Assembly (NCBI RefSeq): GCF_003575965.1
Contig: NZ_QWJJ01000002.1
Span: forward strand, 310,001-374,000
Reading direction: 5' to 3'
DNA: 64,000 nucleotides
Origin: Pseudooceanicola sediminis
Lineage (GTDB): Bacteria > Pseudomonadota > Alphaproteobacteria > Rhodobacterales > Rhodobacteraceae
The translations under genes and the position numbers were made by a program. Under the pieces are notes generated by a model, which saw nothing but the letters and a program-made list of their open reading frames with translations, made no database searches and was not told where the DNA came from. Position 1 is the first letter of the stretch. The number at the start of each line of letters is the position of its first letter. Positions 8,213-16,737 of this stretch are shown one piece after another.

Positions 8213-8804
8213 CGCGGCAACACTTGATCGCATTTCCCAAGCTCTGAAGACGGCGCGCGCGCCGTCTTCGGATTTCGATCTGAACGACGATGCCCACCTG
8301 ATTGCGGGGATCAAGACCCGGCCCGCAGGTGTGTTGTGTGCCCTGCAAGACGTCGGCGGCACATTGCAGGTGATCCTGACGGTGCGATCCTCGGCGTTGA
8401 AGCACCACCCTGGCCAGATTGCCTTTCCCGGCGGCAAGCAGGAGGACAGCGACGCGGATGTCATTGCTGCCGCCCTGCGTGAGGCCCGGGAAGAGATTGG
8501 CCTGCCCTCCGAAATCGTCGAGGTTCTGGGCTGTCTGCCCCCACATCAGACGGTAACATCCTTTCAGGTGACGCCGGTGGTTGCGCGCGTCCACGGTGAT
8601 TTCATCGTCCGGCCCGAACCGGGCGAGGTGGCCGAGGTGTTTCGCGTGCCGCTGGCGCATGTGCTGGATTCCGGGGCCTATTCGGTGCAGTCGCGGGCAT
8701 GGCGCGGCACCATGCGGCACTATTTTACGGTCCCCTGGGGGCCGTATTACATTTGGGGTGCGACGGCGCGGATGCTGCGCGAGTTGGCAGAGGCGGTGGA
8801 GTGA
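8202..8804 (+). CDS. NUDIX hydrolase, CoA diphosphatase-like (NudL/YeaB group)
   Basis: The protein has 200 residues. It carries the CoA-pyrophosphatase signature upstream of the NUDIX box: LTVRSSALKHHPGQIAFPGG runs into the box, which continues KQEDSDADVIAAALREAREE and IGL. The helix glutamates are present. Members cleave CoA and oxidised CoA to 3',5'-ADP and 4'-phosphopantetheine; the exact substrate here is inferred from the family. The start ATG lies inside the hslO end (11-base overlap), preceded by CCGGAGA. Its TGA overlaps the ATG of cca by one base. Confidence 0.9.
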   Translation: MKADAATLDRISQALKTARAPSSDFDLNDDAHLIAGIKTRPAGVLCALQDVGGTLQVILTVRSSALKHHPGQIAFPGGKQEDSDADVIAAALREAREEIGLPSEIVEVLGCLPPHQTVTSFQVTPVVARVHGDFIVRPEPGEVAEVFRVPLAHVLDSGAYSVQSRAWRGTMRHYFTVPWGPYYIWGATARMLRELAEAVE

Positions 8805-9961
8805 TGGCGGTGGTTGCGGGTGACTGGCTGAGTCGCGACGCAACGCAGGCGGTCTGCCGAATGCTGACGGATGCGGGGTATCTGGCCTATTTCGTTGGCG
8901 GTTGCGTGCGCGATGCGCTGCTGGGCCTGCCGGTCGGTGATGTCGACATCTGTACCGATGCGCGCCCGGCCACAATTCAGGACCTGGCCGGGAAGGCGGG
9001 GCTGAAGGCGATCCCCACGGGCATCGACCACGGCACGATCACCGTCGTATCCGATGGCATTCCGCATGAGGTGACGACGTTCCGCCGCGACGTCGAAACC
9101 GATGGTCGGCGGGCGGTCGTGGCTTTTTCAAGCTCGATAGAGGAGGACGCGCGGCGGCGCGATTTCACGATGAATGCCCTTTATGCCGATCCGCAGGGGC
9201 AGGTTCTTGATCCGCTGGGCGGCATGGCGGATCTGAAGGCGCGCCGCCTGCGCTTTATCGAGGATGCGGATCTGCGCATTCGTGAGGATTATCTGCGTAT
9301 TCTGCGATTTTTCCGGTTTCATGCCCGCTTCGGGGACCCTGAGGCGGGACTGGACCCGGAGGCGCTGAATGCGATCGCGTCGAATGCAGAAGGTCTTGAA
9401 ACACTTTCGGCCGAACGGGTCGGTTCGGAAATGACGCGGCTGCTGGGCGGGGCCGATCCCGCCCCCGCGATGGCCGCGATGCAGCAGACCGGAGCCTTGG
9501 TGCATGTGCTGCCCGGGGCGAACCCGGCGCCTTTGGCACCGTTGATCCACGTGGAGCGGTTGGTCGGGCTGGCGCCTGATTGGGGCGCGCGGCTGGCAGC
9601 ATTGGGCGGTGAGGATACCGCCGAGCGGCTGAGGCTGTCGCGCAAGGACACGGCCCGGCTGATGCTTTTTCGCGAAGAGGTCGGCTCGGCGCGCGGGCCG
9701 GGTGCGCTGGGGTATCTGTATGGCGCGACCGAGGCGGCGCATATCCTGACGCTGCGGGTTGTTCTGTTGGAACAGCCCTTTGACGCGCAGCTCTTTCAGG
9801 AGGCGCGCGAGGGCGCAACGGCGACCTTTCCATTGTCCGCGCGGGATCTGATGCCGGCATATGAGGGCGCGGCCCTGGGCCAGCGTCTGGCCGTTCTCAA
9901 GGACCGTTGGATCGGATCAGGCTTTACGCTGGATCGTGCGGCGCTGCTGCGCGAGGAATGA
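8804..9961 (+). CDS. cca: CCA tRNA nucleotidyltransferase / poly(A) polymerase family
   Basis: The protein has 385 residues. It adds or repairs the 3'-CCA end of tRNAs. The class-II nucleotidyltransferase head is clear: GGCVRDALLG at about residues 29-38, then DVDICTDARP with the catalytic acids, FRRDVETDGRRAVV, and RRDFTMNALYAD followed by LRFIEDADLRIREDYLRILRFFRFHARFG. This last segment is the CCA/PAP signature. The C-terminal half is helical. Which activity (full CCA-adding, A-adding or polyadenylation) dominates cannot be read from the motifs alone. Start ATG overlaps the upstream stop by one base. Confidence 0.93.
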   Translation: MAVVAGDWLSRDATQAVCRMLTDAGYLAYFVGGCVRDALLGLPVGDVDICTDARPATIQDLAGKAGLKAIPTGIDHGTITVVSDGIPHEVTTFRRDVETDGRRAVVAFSSSIEEDARRRDFTMNALYADPQGQVLDPLGGMADLKARRLRFIEDADLRIREDYLRILRFFRFHARFGDPEAGLDPEALNAIASNAEGLETLSAERVGSEMTRLLGGADPAPAMAAMQQTGALVHVLPGANPAPLAPLIHVERLVGLAPDWGARLAALGGEDTAERLRLSRKDTARLMLFREEVGSARGPGALGYLYGATEAAHILTLRVVLLEQPFDAQLFQEAREGATATFPLSARDLMPAYEGAALGQRLAVLKDRWIGSGFTLDRAALLREE

Positions 9962-10048
9962 CCAGATGTCGCGTCGGCTAGGCCGGTGCGCGGATCGGTC
10001 TAGATAGACTGGCAGACCGCAGGCGGTTCGCCCGCAAGGAAACAACAC

Positions 10049-11905
10049 ATGATGCACCCCGAGAACATGATCGACCCGTTCCGTCAGACGGACACGGCCC
10101 CGCCCCAGACGTTAATGCGTTTCATGGGCTGGGCGCTGAGCGGGGCCTTTCCGGCGTTGATCATGGCATCGCTGTTTTCGGCGCTTGCAGGCGGGATGGA
10201 GGCGGCGACAGCCTGGATCCTGGGCCGGGTCGTGGATGGCGCGCAGGCCGCCGGGCCCGAGGGGTTCTTTACCTGGGCCAACCTGCCGCTGGTCATCGGA
10301 GGGGTCGTATTCTTTCTGGTCGCGCGACCGGTCTTTTTCGGCCTGTCGTCTGCCTCGAATGCGATCATCGTGCAGCCGAACGTCTTTGCGCTGGTGCTTC
10401 AGCGGTTGAATCGCTGGACCCTGGGCCAGTCTGTCACGTTTTTTGACAACGATTTCGCCGGGCGCATCGCGCAAAAGCAGATGCAGACGGCGCGTGCCAC
10501 GACCGAGGTCATGGTCGAGATGATCAACGTGGTCGCCTTTGCTTTGGCATCGGCAGGCGGCGCAGTGGCGCTGATCCTTTCGATCAACGGCTGGCTGGGC
10601 GCCTATTTCATGGTCTGGCTGGTGGCCTATTGCCTGCTGATCCGGTGGTTCATCCCACGCATACGCAAGCGTGCGGGCAAACGCGCCGCTGCCCGTGCCA
10701 TGGTATCGGGGCAGATCGTCGACACGGTAACAAACATCAAGACGGTAAAGTTGTTTGCCCATGCCGATCACGAGGACAAGGCGGCACTTGGCGCGCTGGC
10801 CAGCTATCGCGCGGCGGCGTTGCAGTTCGGCTATGTCTCCGCGGCGTTTCGGGTTTGCCTGATGGTGATCGGTGGCGTTCTGCCAATCCTGCTGGTGGGG
10901 GGTGCGCTGATCTTTTGGACCGGCGGATCGGCCACGGTCGGTGATATCGTGGCAGCGGGAGCCGTGTCGGTGCGCATGGCGCAGATGACCGGCTGGGTGT
11001 CCTTTGCCCTGATGGGCATCTACGCAAATGTCGGCGAGGTCGAGGACGGGATGCGCACCCTTGCCGCGCCGCATCGTCTGCATGATGCACCAGACGCGAA
11101 GGAATTGCAGGTGCCGCGCGGCGAGATCCATTTCAGCGATGTCAGTTTTGCCTACGGACAAAAGAAGGGCGGCGTCCATGGCATCGACCTGACCATCCGA
11201 CCGGGAGAAAAGCTCGGCATCGTCGGGGCCTCGGGGGCGGGAAAATCGACGCTCGTTTCCCTGCTGCTGCGCTTGTACGATTCCGAGAGTGGAACGCTGC
11301 GCATTGATGGGCAGGACGTCACTGGCGTGACGCAGGACAGCCTGCGGCGCGAAATCGCGCTGGTGACGCAGGACACCGCGATGTTCAACAGATCGGCGCG
11401 GGAAAACATCCTGTATGGTCGCCCGGATGCGAGCGAAGAGGACCTGTTTGCCGCAGCACGCAAGGCCGAGGCGGATGCGTTCATTCGGGATCTGGTCGAT
11501 CTATATGGCACGACCGGGTATGACGCGCGACTGGGCGAGCGTGGTGTCAAGCTTTCAGGTGGGCAGAGACAGCGCGTGGCGCTGGCACGGGCCATTCTGA
11601 AGGATGCTCCGATCCTGGTGCTGGACGAGGCGACAAGCGCGCTGGACAGCGAGGTCGAGGCACAGATCCAGACGGCGCTGGAACGTGTGATGGAGGGCAA
11701 GACGGTGCTGGCCATCGCGCACCGTCTGTCGACGATTGCGCACATGGACCGGATCGCGGTGATGGAAGCGGGCCGGATCGTCGAACTGGGCAGTCACGCA
11801 GAGCTGCTGGCGCTGGACGGGGTCTATGCCCGCTACTGGGCGCGGCAATCGGGCGGTTTCCTGAATGCCGAGGACGGAGAGCGCGACGATCAGGCCGCCG
11901 AATAG
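10049..11905 (+). CDS. ABC exporter, fused membrane and ATPase domains
   Basis: The 618-residue protein is a half-transporter. The N-terminal 330 residues hold about six membrane segments (for example PALIMASLFSALAGG, LPLVIGGVVFFLVA, VCLMVIGGVLPILLVGGAL). The ATPase follows with Walker A GASGAGKST (about residues 391-399), signature LSGGQRQR, Walker B ILVLDEATSALD and switch His in AIAHRLST. It would dimerise in the inner membrane and export a hydrophobic compound. Family members include lipid flippases and drug exporters; substrate is unassigned. The start has AAGGAA at good spacing and a second ATG immediately downstream. The gene is 87 bases after cca and 39 before the RNA methyltransferase. 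Confidence 0.95.
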   Translation: MMHPENMIDPFRQTDTAPPQTLMRFMGWALSGAFPALIMASLFSALAGGMEAATAWILGRVVDGAQAAGPEGFFTWANLPLVIGGVVFFLVARPVFFGLSSASNAIIVQPNVFALVLQRLNRWTLGQSVTFFDNDFAGRIAQKQMQTARATTEVMVEMINVVAFALASAGGAVALILSINGWLGAYFMVWLVAYCLLIRWFIPRIRKRAGKRAAARAMVSGQIVDTVTNIKTVKLFAHADHEDKAALGALASYRAAALQFGYVSAAFRVCLMVIGGVLPILLVGGALIFWTGGSATVGDIVAAGAVSVRMAQMTGWVSFALMGIYANVGEVEDGMRTLAAPHRLHDAPDAKELQVPRGEIHFSDVSFAYGQKKGGVHGIDLTIRPGEKLGIVGASGAGKSTLVSLLLRLYDSESGTLRIDGQDVTGVTQDSLRREIALVTQDTAMFNRSARENILYGRPDASEEDLFAAARKAEADAFIRDLVDLYGTTGYDARLGERGVKLSGGQRQRVALARAILKDAPILVLDEATSALDSEVEAQIQTALERVMEGKTVLAIAHRLSTIAHMDRIAVMEAGRIVELGSHAELLALDGVYARYWARQSGGFLNAEDGERDDQAAE

Positions 11906-11944
11906 GGCTTTGCCGGCGGCGGGTGCTGCGGTAGAGGGGCGGCC

Positions 11945-13162
11945 ATGAACACATATGACATTCAGAGACTGGGCCATCACGGCGATGGTGTGGCAGAGGG
12001 GCCGATCTTTGCGCCCATGACCCTGCCGGGCGAACGCGTCAGCGGCGTGCTGAACGGGCAGCGGCTGGAGAACGTGAAGATCATCGAGCCGTCGGTGGAT
12101 CGTGTCGCGGCGCCGTGTCGACATTTCAAATCCTGCGGTGGCTGCGCGGTGCAGCACGCGGGCGACGACTATGTGGCGGCATGGAAACGCGGGATCGTCG
12201 AGACGGCCTTGCAGGCGCAGGGGATCGAGGCCCAGTTTGCCGGGGTCGTCACATCGCCTGCGCAATCGCGACGCCGGGCCACCCTGTCGGCGCGGCGCAC
12301 GAAGGGCGGCGCGATCGCGGGGTTTCATGGTCGGGCCTCGGGTGCGATTGTCGACGTGGTGGATTGCAAGCTGTTGCACCCCGATCTGATGCGCGCCTTG
12401 CCGGTGGCCGAGGCGCTGGCGATTGCCGGTTCCGGGCGCAAGGGCGAGATCGCCGTATTGGCAACGCTGTCCGAAGGAGGGCTGGACGTGGCCGTCAGCG
12501 GCGGCAAACCGCTGGACGAGGCGCTGCGGTTGAAGCTGAGCGAGGCGGCGCAGCATCTGGACCTGGCGCGGCTGGCCTGGGATGGTGAGGTGGTTGTCAC
12601 CCGACAGCTGCCGGTGCAGCGCTTTGGACGTGCGCAGGTCGTGCCGCCACCGGGGGCGTTCCTGCAGGCGACGGCACACGGGGAAGCAACGCTGCGCGAT
12701 GCCGTGATGGGCATCACCCGTGGCGCGAAAACCGTCGCTGATCTGTTCGCGGGCTGCGGGACATTTGCCTTGCCCCTGTCGGAGCAGGCCGAAGTGCTGG
12801 CCGTCGAGGGCGATCGCGACATGACCGATGCCCTTGAGCAGGGATGGCGCCGCGCAGGGGGGCTGCATCGGCTGCGCCCCATGGTGCGTGATCTGTTTCG
12901 CAATCCGCTGACGCCGGAGGATCTGAAGGGAATAGAGGCCGTCGTCATCGACCCGCCACGCGCGGGCGCCGAGGCACAGACCCGTCAGCTGGCCGAGGCA
13001 CACATACCGGTCATCGCGGCCGTGTCGTGCAACCCGATGACCTTTGCCCGTGACGCGCGGTTGCTGATTGAGGCGGGGTATCGCATGGGGCCGGTGCAGG
13101 TTGTCGATCAGTTCCGCTGGTCTGCCCATGTCGAGCTGGTAACCGAATTTTCACTCAACTAA
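11945..13162 (+). CDS. SAM-dependent RNA m5U methyltransferase, TrmA/RlmD family
   Basis: The protein has 405 residues. Features in order: an N-terminal TRAM-like beta domain (residues 1-55); a cysteine cluster CRHFKSCGGCAVQH for a [4Fe-4S] centre; the SAM-binding motif DLFAGCGTF; the target-uracil-binding DPPRAG; and the catalytic nucleophile Cys in VSCNP. These define the family that makes 5-methyluridine in rRNA or tRNA. Alphaproteobacterial members are usually annotated as RlmC/D-like 23S rRNA enzymes; the exact target base is not predictable. It follows the ABC exporter by 39 bases. Confidence 0.93.
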   Translation: MNTYDIQRLGHHGDGVAEGPIFAPMTLPGERVSGVLNGQRLENVKIIEPSVDRVAAPCRHFKSCGGCAVQHAGDDYVAAWKRGIVETALQAQGIEAQFAGVVTSPAQSRRRATLSARRTKGGAIAGFHGRASGAIVDVVDCKLLHPDLMRALPVAEALAIAGSGRKGEIAVLATLSEGGLDVAVSGGKPLDEALRLKLSEAAQHLDLARLAWDGEVVVTRQLPVQRFGRAQVVPPPGAFLQATAHGEATLRDAVMGITRGAKTVADLFAGCGTFALPLSEQAEVLAVEGDRDMTDALEQGWRRAGGLHRLRPMVRDLFRNPLTPEDLKGIEAVVIDPPRAGAEAQTRQLAEAHIPVIAAVSCNPMTFARDARLLIEAGYRMGPVQVVDQFRWSAHVELVTEFSLN

Positions 13163-13249
13163 TCGTGAGGGCAGGATTGCCTCTTCTGTGAAAAGCCCGG
13201 TTTTGATAAGGTGCGCACCAGAGCATCAATCAAAAAAAGATCGAAAACG

Positions 13250-13738
13250 ATGATACGGGCAGTATTGATCCTGGTCCTGGCGTTTGCCGCGGCCGGGTGT
13301 TCTTCTAAGTTTCAAAGGTACGACGGGCCCGAAGTGACCCGCATTCATGTCTTCAAGGAAGATCGTCGCATGTACCTCATGCACGGTCCTCAGGTGTTGA
13401 AGGCCTATGATATCGGGTTGGGATTCGCCCCGGTCGGGACCAAGCAGTTCAGCGGTGATGGAAAGACGCCGGAGGGCGATTACTTTATCGACCGGCGCAA
13501 TCCGAATTCCGCCTATCACCTGTCGGTGGGTATTTCCTATCCAACGCCGGAACAGGTGGCGTTTGCACAGACGATCGGAAAAAGTCCGGGCGGGGACATC
13601 TTTATCCATGGCGGGCCGGGCAAACTCCGCAACGTCCCCCAGGATTGGACGGCGGGCTGCATCGCGGTCACGGACAAGGAAGTCGAGGAGATCTATGCGA
13701 TGGTGCAGGACGGCACGCCGATCTCGATCCACCCCTGA
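13250..13738 (+). CDS. L,D-transpeptidase (YkuD) lipoprotein
   Basis: The protein has 162 residues. Residues 1-18 are a lipoprotein signal with lipobox AAAGC, so the mature protein would be anchored by a lipidated Cys. The YkuD catalytic core is in the last third: HGGPGKLRNVPQDWTAGCIAV with the His and the nucleophile Cys. Such enzymes form meso-DAP cross-links or attach proteins to peptidoglycan in the periplasm. The start at 13250 was chosen because it begins the signal peptide directly; an in-frame start 39 bases upstream would add basic residues. The ribosome-binding site is weak and the 5' leader is A-rich. A second, Tat-type YkuD protein is at 14550. Confidence 0.92.
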   Translation: MIRAVLILVLAFAAAGCSSKFQRYDGPEVTRIHVFKEDRRMYLMHGPQVLKAYDIGLGFAPVGTKQFSGDGKTPEGDYFIDRRNPNSAYHLSVGISYPTPEQVAFAQTIGKSPGGDIFIHGGPGKLRNVPQDWTAGCIAVTDKEVEEIYAMVQDGTPISIHP

Positions 13739-13751
13739 GAATTTCGATGTG

Positions 13752-13784
13752 AAAAAAGGGCGGTCCTTCGGGGCCGCCCTTTTT
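13752..13784. terminator. bidirectional intrinsic terminator with UUCG loop
   Basis: Stem GGGCGGTCC / GGGCCGCCC (one G-U pair) closed by the stable C(TTCG)G tetraloop and flanked by six A on one side and five T on the other. It can serve both the L,D-transpeptidase gene (plus) and the convergent CAP gene (minus). Confidence 0.93.
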
Positions 13785-13822
13785 CATGCCTATCGAGTCG
13801 GCCGTTTCCTGGCTGAACGCCC

Positions 13823-14380
13823 TCAGTTCGAGGTCAGCAACATCGGTTGATCGGTCATCTGGCGGCTGCCGAGGATCATCGTCCACCAGATCTTGCCATT
13901 GCGTTCCTGGTACCAGGCAAAGCCTAGATCCGTCGCGCGTTTGTCCAGGATCACACGGCGCGTTCCGTCGTCATCCATCCATGCGGAGAGAGTCTCGATC
14001 TCGGTCTCGAAGGTTTCCGAGATGTTTTCACCGATCAGGTGACCCGGATATCCAACGCGCTGCACCCGATCGAGCGGCGAAGATCCGTCCGACCCAAAGT
14101 GCCAGGGCCGGTTCTGGTTCGACATGTCGCGCGAATGGGTGGCAGCCGCAGCCGTCAGCGCCGAGTCGAGGGTCAGCGGCTGGGCACCCGCAGCGGCGCG
14201 CAGCGTGTTTACGGAATCAAGGATCTCGTACGGGATGCGGTTTTCTGCGTTGCTGGGGATCCGGTAAAGTCTGGGCAGGGGTTTTCCGTCCGCGGCAAGG
14301 CGCGGTGGCTCTGACCCGGGCATGGTGGCGCAGCCAGACAGCGCGAGAAGAGCCGAAACGAGAAGAATTGTAATGCGCAT
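13823..14380 (-). CDS. CAP-domain (SCP/PR-1-like) lipoprotein
   Basis: The protein has 185 residues. A lipoprotein signal (MRITILLVSALLALSGC) fixes the start at 14380; the frame remains open upstream but would bury the signal. The CAP domain shows LDSVNTLRAAAGAQPLTLDSAL, then ATHSRDMSNQNRPWHFG with the conserved His, GENIS and a C-terminal DLGFAWYQ...WWTMILG segment. Bacterial CAP proteins are periplasmic or outer-membrane-associated and of mostly unknown function, sometimes nucleases or lipid binders. It sits between two L,D-transpeptidase genes, which suggests a cell-envelope role. Confidence 0.9.
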   Translation of the reverse strand: MRITILLVSALLALSGCATMPGSEPPRLAADGKPLPRLYRIPSNAENRIPYEILDSVNTLRAAAGAQPLTLDSALTAAAATHSRDMSNQNRPWHFGSDGSSPLDRVQRVGYPGHLIGENISETFETEIETLSAWMDDDGTRRVILDKRATDLGFAWYQERNGKIWWTMILGSRQMTDQPMLLTSN

Positions 14381-14549
14381 ATTCGTCCTGCCGATTAGGA
14401 GAGCTATCTTACCGCTTATCGCGGTGCTTGATCTGTAGCAAACGCTCAAGGATGTGAAGTGGTTCACTGACACTTGTTTGATTTGCGACTGCGGCATCTG
14501 CGCCATACAATCGTTACAAAATTCCGATGCGACGGACACGGAGACATAC

Positions 14550-15170
14550 ATGAGCATCCCCCCCGACACAAAACAGTCGCGCCGCGCGTTCCTGGCAACA
14601 GGCGCAGTGTTTCTGGCAACGCCGGCACTGGCGCAGACGCAGTCCGCGACCTATGCGACACCCTTCGAAAACTCTACCGAAGTGGAGCGCGACCCGACCG
14701 AGTCAACCCGCAGGAACGTTTCTTCTTTCCGGGCGCTGGATTGGCGGCCCTATTTCGACAACACCGTAAACGGCGCCATCCTGGTGGATATCGATTCGCG
14801 GGCCCTGCACTTCTGGTCCGAAGATCGCAGTATCTATAAACTTTACCCTACGTCTGTGCCGGTAACGGACGACCTGACGCGGCGTGGCAGCACCAGCGTT
14901 GTACGCAAGGTCGAGAACCCATCCTGGGCGCCGACGCCGGCGATGAAGGTGCGCAACCCGGAATGGCCGGATTTTGTTGGCCCCGGTCCCGATAACCCAT
15001 TGGGAACACGCGCACTTTACCTGAGCTGGACCTATTATCGCATCCACGGCACACACGATACGCGTAAAATTGGCCGACGTTCGTCCAATGGTTGCATCGG
15101 CCTGTACAACGAGCACATCGAAGAGCTGTACGAACTGGCGAAAGTGGGCACGCAGGTGTTGCTAATTTGA
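14550..15170 (+). CDS. L,D-transpeptidase with Tat-like signal
   Basis: The protein has 206 residues. The N-terminus MSIPPDTKQSRRAFLATGAV carries a twin-arginine (SRRAFL) signal and an LATPALAQ cleavage region; this decides the start at 14550 over an upstream in-frame ATG. The YkuD catalytic motif is at the C-terminus: IHGTHDTRKIGRRSSNGCIG with His and Cys nucleophile. Export in a folded state is unusual for a Cys enzyme of this class, but Tat-like signals are common in roseobacter YkuD proteins. It is divergent from the CAP lipoprotein gene, so the three envelope genes at 13.2-15.2 kb may be co-controlled. Confidence 0.92.
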   Translation: MSIPPDTKQSRRAFLATGAVFLATPALAQTQSATYATPFENSTEVERDPTESTRRNVSSFRALDWRPYFDNTVNGAILVDIDSRALHFWSEDRSIYKLYPTSVPVTDDLTRRGSTSVVRKVENPSWAPTPAMKVRNPEWPDFVGPGPDNPLGTRALYLSWTYYRIHGTHDTRKIGRRSSNGCIGLYNEHIEELYELAKVGTQVLLI

Positions 15171-15317
15171 CGACATTTCCCTGTGGCCGTGAGAGCTTAC
15201 GCATCTTCCAATTGCATTGGTATGGGTGTCCCGCTTATGACGGAATCACGAGGTAAGTCTTGGGTGCTTGCCGTGGTAACTCCTGTTCACTACGCAGGCC
15301 TTTATCTGGAGGATAAT

Positions 15318-15500
15318 ATGAAGAAACTCGTTCTCGCCGCTGCTCTGGCCGCCGCCGCTTCGTCCGCGACCGCTGGTGCATACTCTGAGCCGGTCATCGA
15401 AGCACCGGTTATCGTCGAAGAAACCACCAGCTCGTCGACCGGCATCGTTCTGCCGCTCATCCTGCTGGCTGTGGTTGCAGCTGCTGTTGCCGCCAACTAA
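15318..15500 (+). CDS. 60-residue exported or membrane protein of unknown function
   Basis: A well-formed small gene: ribosome-binding site TGGAGG seven bases before ATG, signal sequence MKKLVLAAALAAAASSATAG, a short acidic Pro/Val-rich segment (YSEPVIEAPVIVEETTSSS), then a hydrophobic segment GIVLPLILLAVVAAAVAA ending the protein. Third-position GC matches its neighbours, and a strong terminator follows 24 bases after the stop, so it is transcribed as its own unit. The mature protein would be a single-span membrane peptide with about 20 residues in the periplasm. I recognise similar peptides next to hemH in related bacteria but know of no function. Confidence 0.75.
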   Translation: MKKLVLAAALAAAASSATAGAYSEPVIEAPVIVEETTSSSTGIVLPLILLAVVAAAVAAN

Positions 15501-15523
15501 TCGGCGAACAACACCTGAAGATG

Positions 15524-15555
15524 AAAAGGCGGTGGAGCAATCCACCGCCTTTTTT
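15524..15555. terminator. intrinsic terminator between the 60-residue gene and hemH
   Basis: Stem AAAAGGCGGTGGA / TCCACCGCCTTTT with loop GCAA (a GNRA tetraloop) and six T. The A-run on the left makes it work in both directions, so it also ends hemH. Confidence 0.95.
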
Positions 15556-15595
15556 CGTGTCCGTTATCCTCCGAGGCTCAGCCAAGCCTGTCGTG

Positions 15596-16642
15596 TCAAA
15601 GCCAGCCAGCGAGGTTTGCCTCGATTCGCCCCATCAGGGCGGCGATGTGCGCGTCATCGTCATTGAGGCAGGGAATATAGGTGAAATTTTCGCCACCTGC
15701 GTGCTCAAAGCTTTCACGGATTTCTTCGTTGATTTCTTCCAGCGTTTCTATGCAGTCCGCCGAAAAGGCGGGGGCGATGACGGCAATCTTCTTTTTCCCA
15801 GCCTCGGCAAGTGCGGCAACATGCTTGACCGTATAGGGTTGCAACCATTCCTCGGGCCCGAATTTGGACTGGAAGGTGGTGGTAATCCTGTCGTCCGCCC
15901 AGCCAAGGCGTTCTTTCAGCAAGCGCGTCGTCTTAACGCATTGGCAATGGTAGGGATCGCCCTGCGTCAGGTACCGGAAGGGCAACCCGTGGTATGAGCA
16001 GACCAGAATATCCGGTTCCGTATCCAGCTGGGCATAGGCCTTTTCCACCGATTGGGCGAGCGCATCGATATAGGCGGTGTCGCTGAAATAGGGCGGAAGG
16101 GTCCGGCTGGCCGGCTGCCAGGTTTCGTCCATCAGGGCACGAAAGAACTGATCGTTTGCGGTGGCGATCGTGGCCCCTGCGTATTGCGGATACAGCGGGC
16201 AGAACAGGATCTTGGTGCAGCCGGCGGCAACCATGGCGCGGACCTTTGATTTGGTCGATGGGTTTCCGTAGCGCATGCAGTAGTCGACCATCACATCGGC
16301 GCCATAGCGATCATGCAGCGCGTCAGACAGCTTGGCGGTCTGCTGTTTGGTAATCGTGAGCAGCGGGCTCTCATCCGCCTCGGTGTTCCAGATCGATCGA
16401 TATGCCTTGCCCGATTTCGAGGGTCGGATCGTCAGGATGATACCCTGAAGGATCGGCTGCCATTTCCATCTGGGGTAATCAATCACCCGCCGATCCGACA
16501 GGAATTCAGAGAGATAGCGGCGCATCGACCAGTAGTCCGTCCCATCGGGCGTGCCGAGGTTGGCAAGTAGTATGCCCACCTTTTCGCGGGGGATGGCAGG
16601 GTGATCGGCGGCGGCATGGGCAGGTCTGGTCGCGTCGGTCAT
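15596..16642 (-). CDS. hemH: ferrochelatase
   Basis: The 348-residue protein inserts Fe2+ into protoporphyrin IX, the last step of haem synthesis, at the inner face of the cytoplasmic membrane. Landmarks: LLANLGTPDG near the N-terminus, MRYGNPS, the catalytic His in CSYHGLP, the metal-binding Glu in CIETLEEINEE, and the C-terminal IPCLNDDDAHI. The start has GCAGGAG at good spacing. It stands alone on the minus strand; the terminator at 15524-15555 follows it. Confidence 0.97.
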   Translation of the reverse strand: MTDATRPAHAAADHPAIPREKVGILLANLGTPDGTDYWSMRRYLSEFLSDRRVIDYPRWKWQPILQGIILTIRPSKSGKAYRSIWNTEADESPLLTITKQQTAKLSDALHDRYGADVMVDYCMRYGNPSTKSKVRAMVAAGCTKILFCPLYPQYAGATIATANDQFFRALMDETWQPASRTLPPYFSDTAYIDALAQSVEKAYAQLDTEPDILVCSYHGLPFRYLTQGDPYHCQCVKTTRLLKERLGWADDRITTTFQSKFGPEEWLQPYTVKHVAALAEAGKKKIAVIAPAFSADCIETLEEINEEIRESFEHAGGENFTYIPCLNDDDAHIAALMGRIEANLAGWL

Positions 16643-16737
16643 GGTCGTCTCCTGCAGGGGATTACGGGTGGATCATAAGGAATATCGTTCAAAACTGCGC
16701 CATGTCGCCGTGGCGATATGTCCACCCCGGATGGGTG

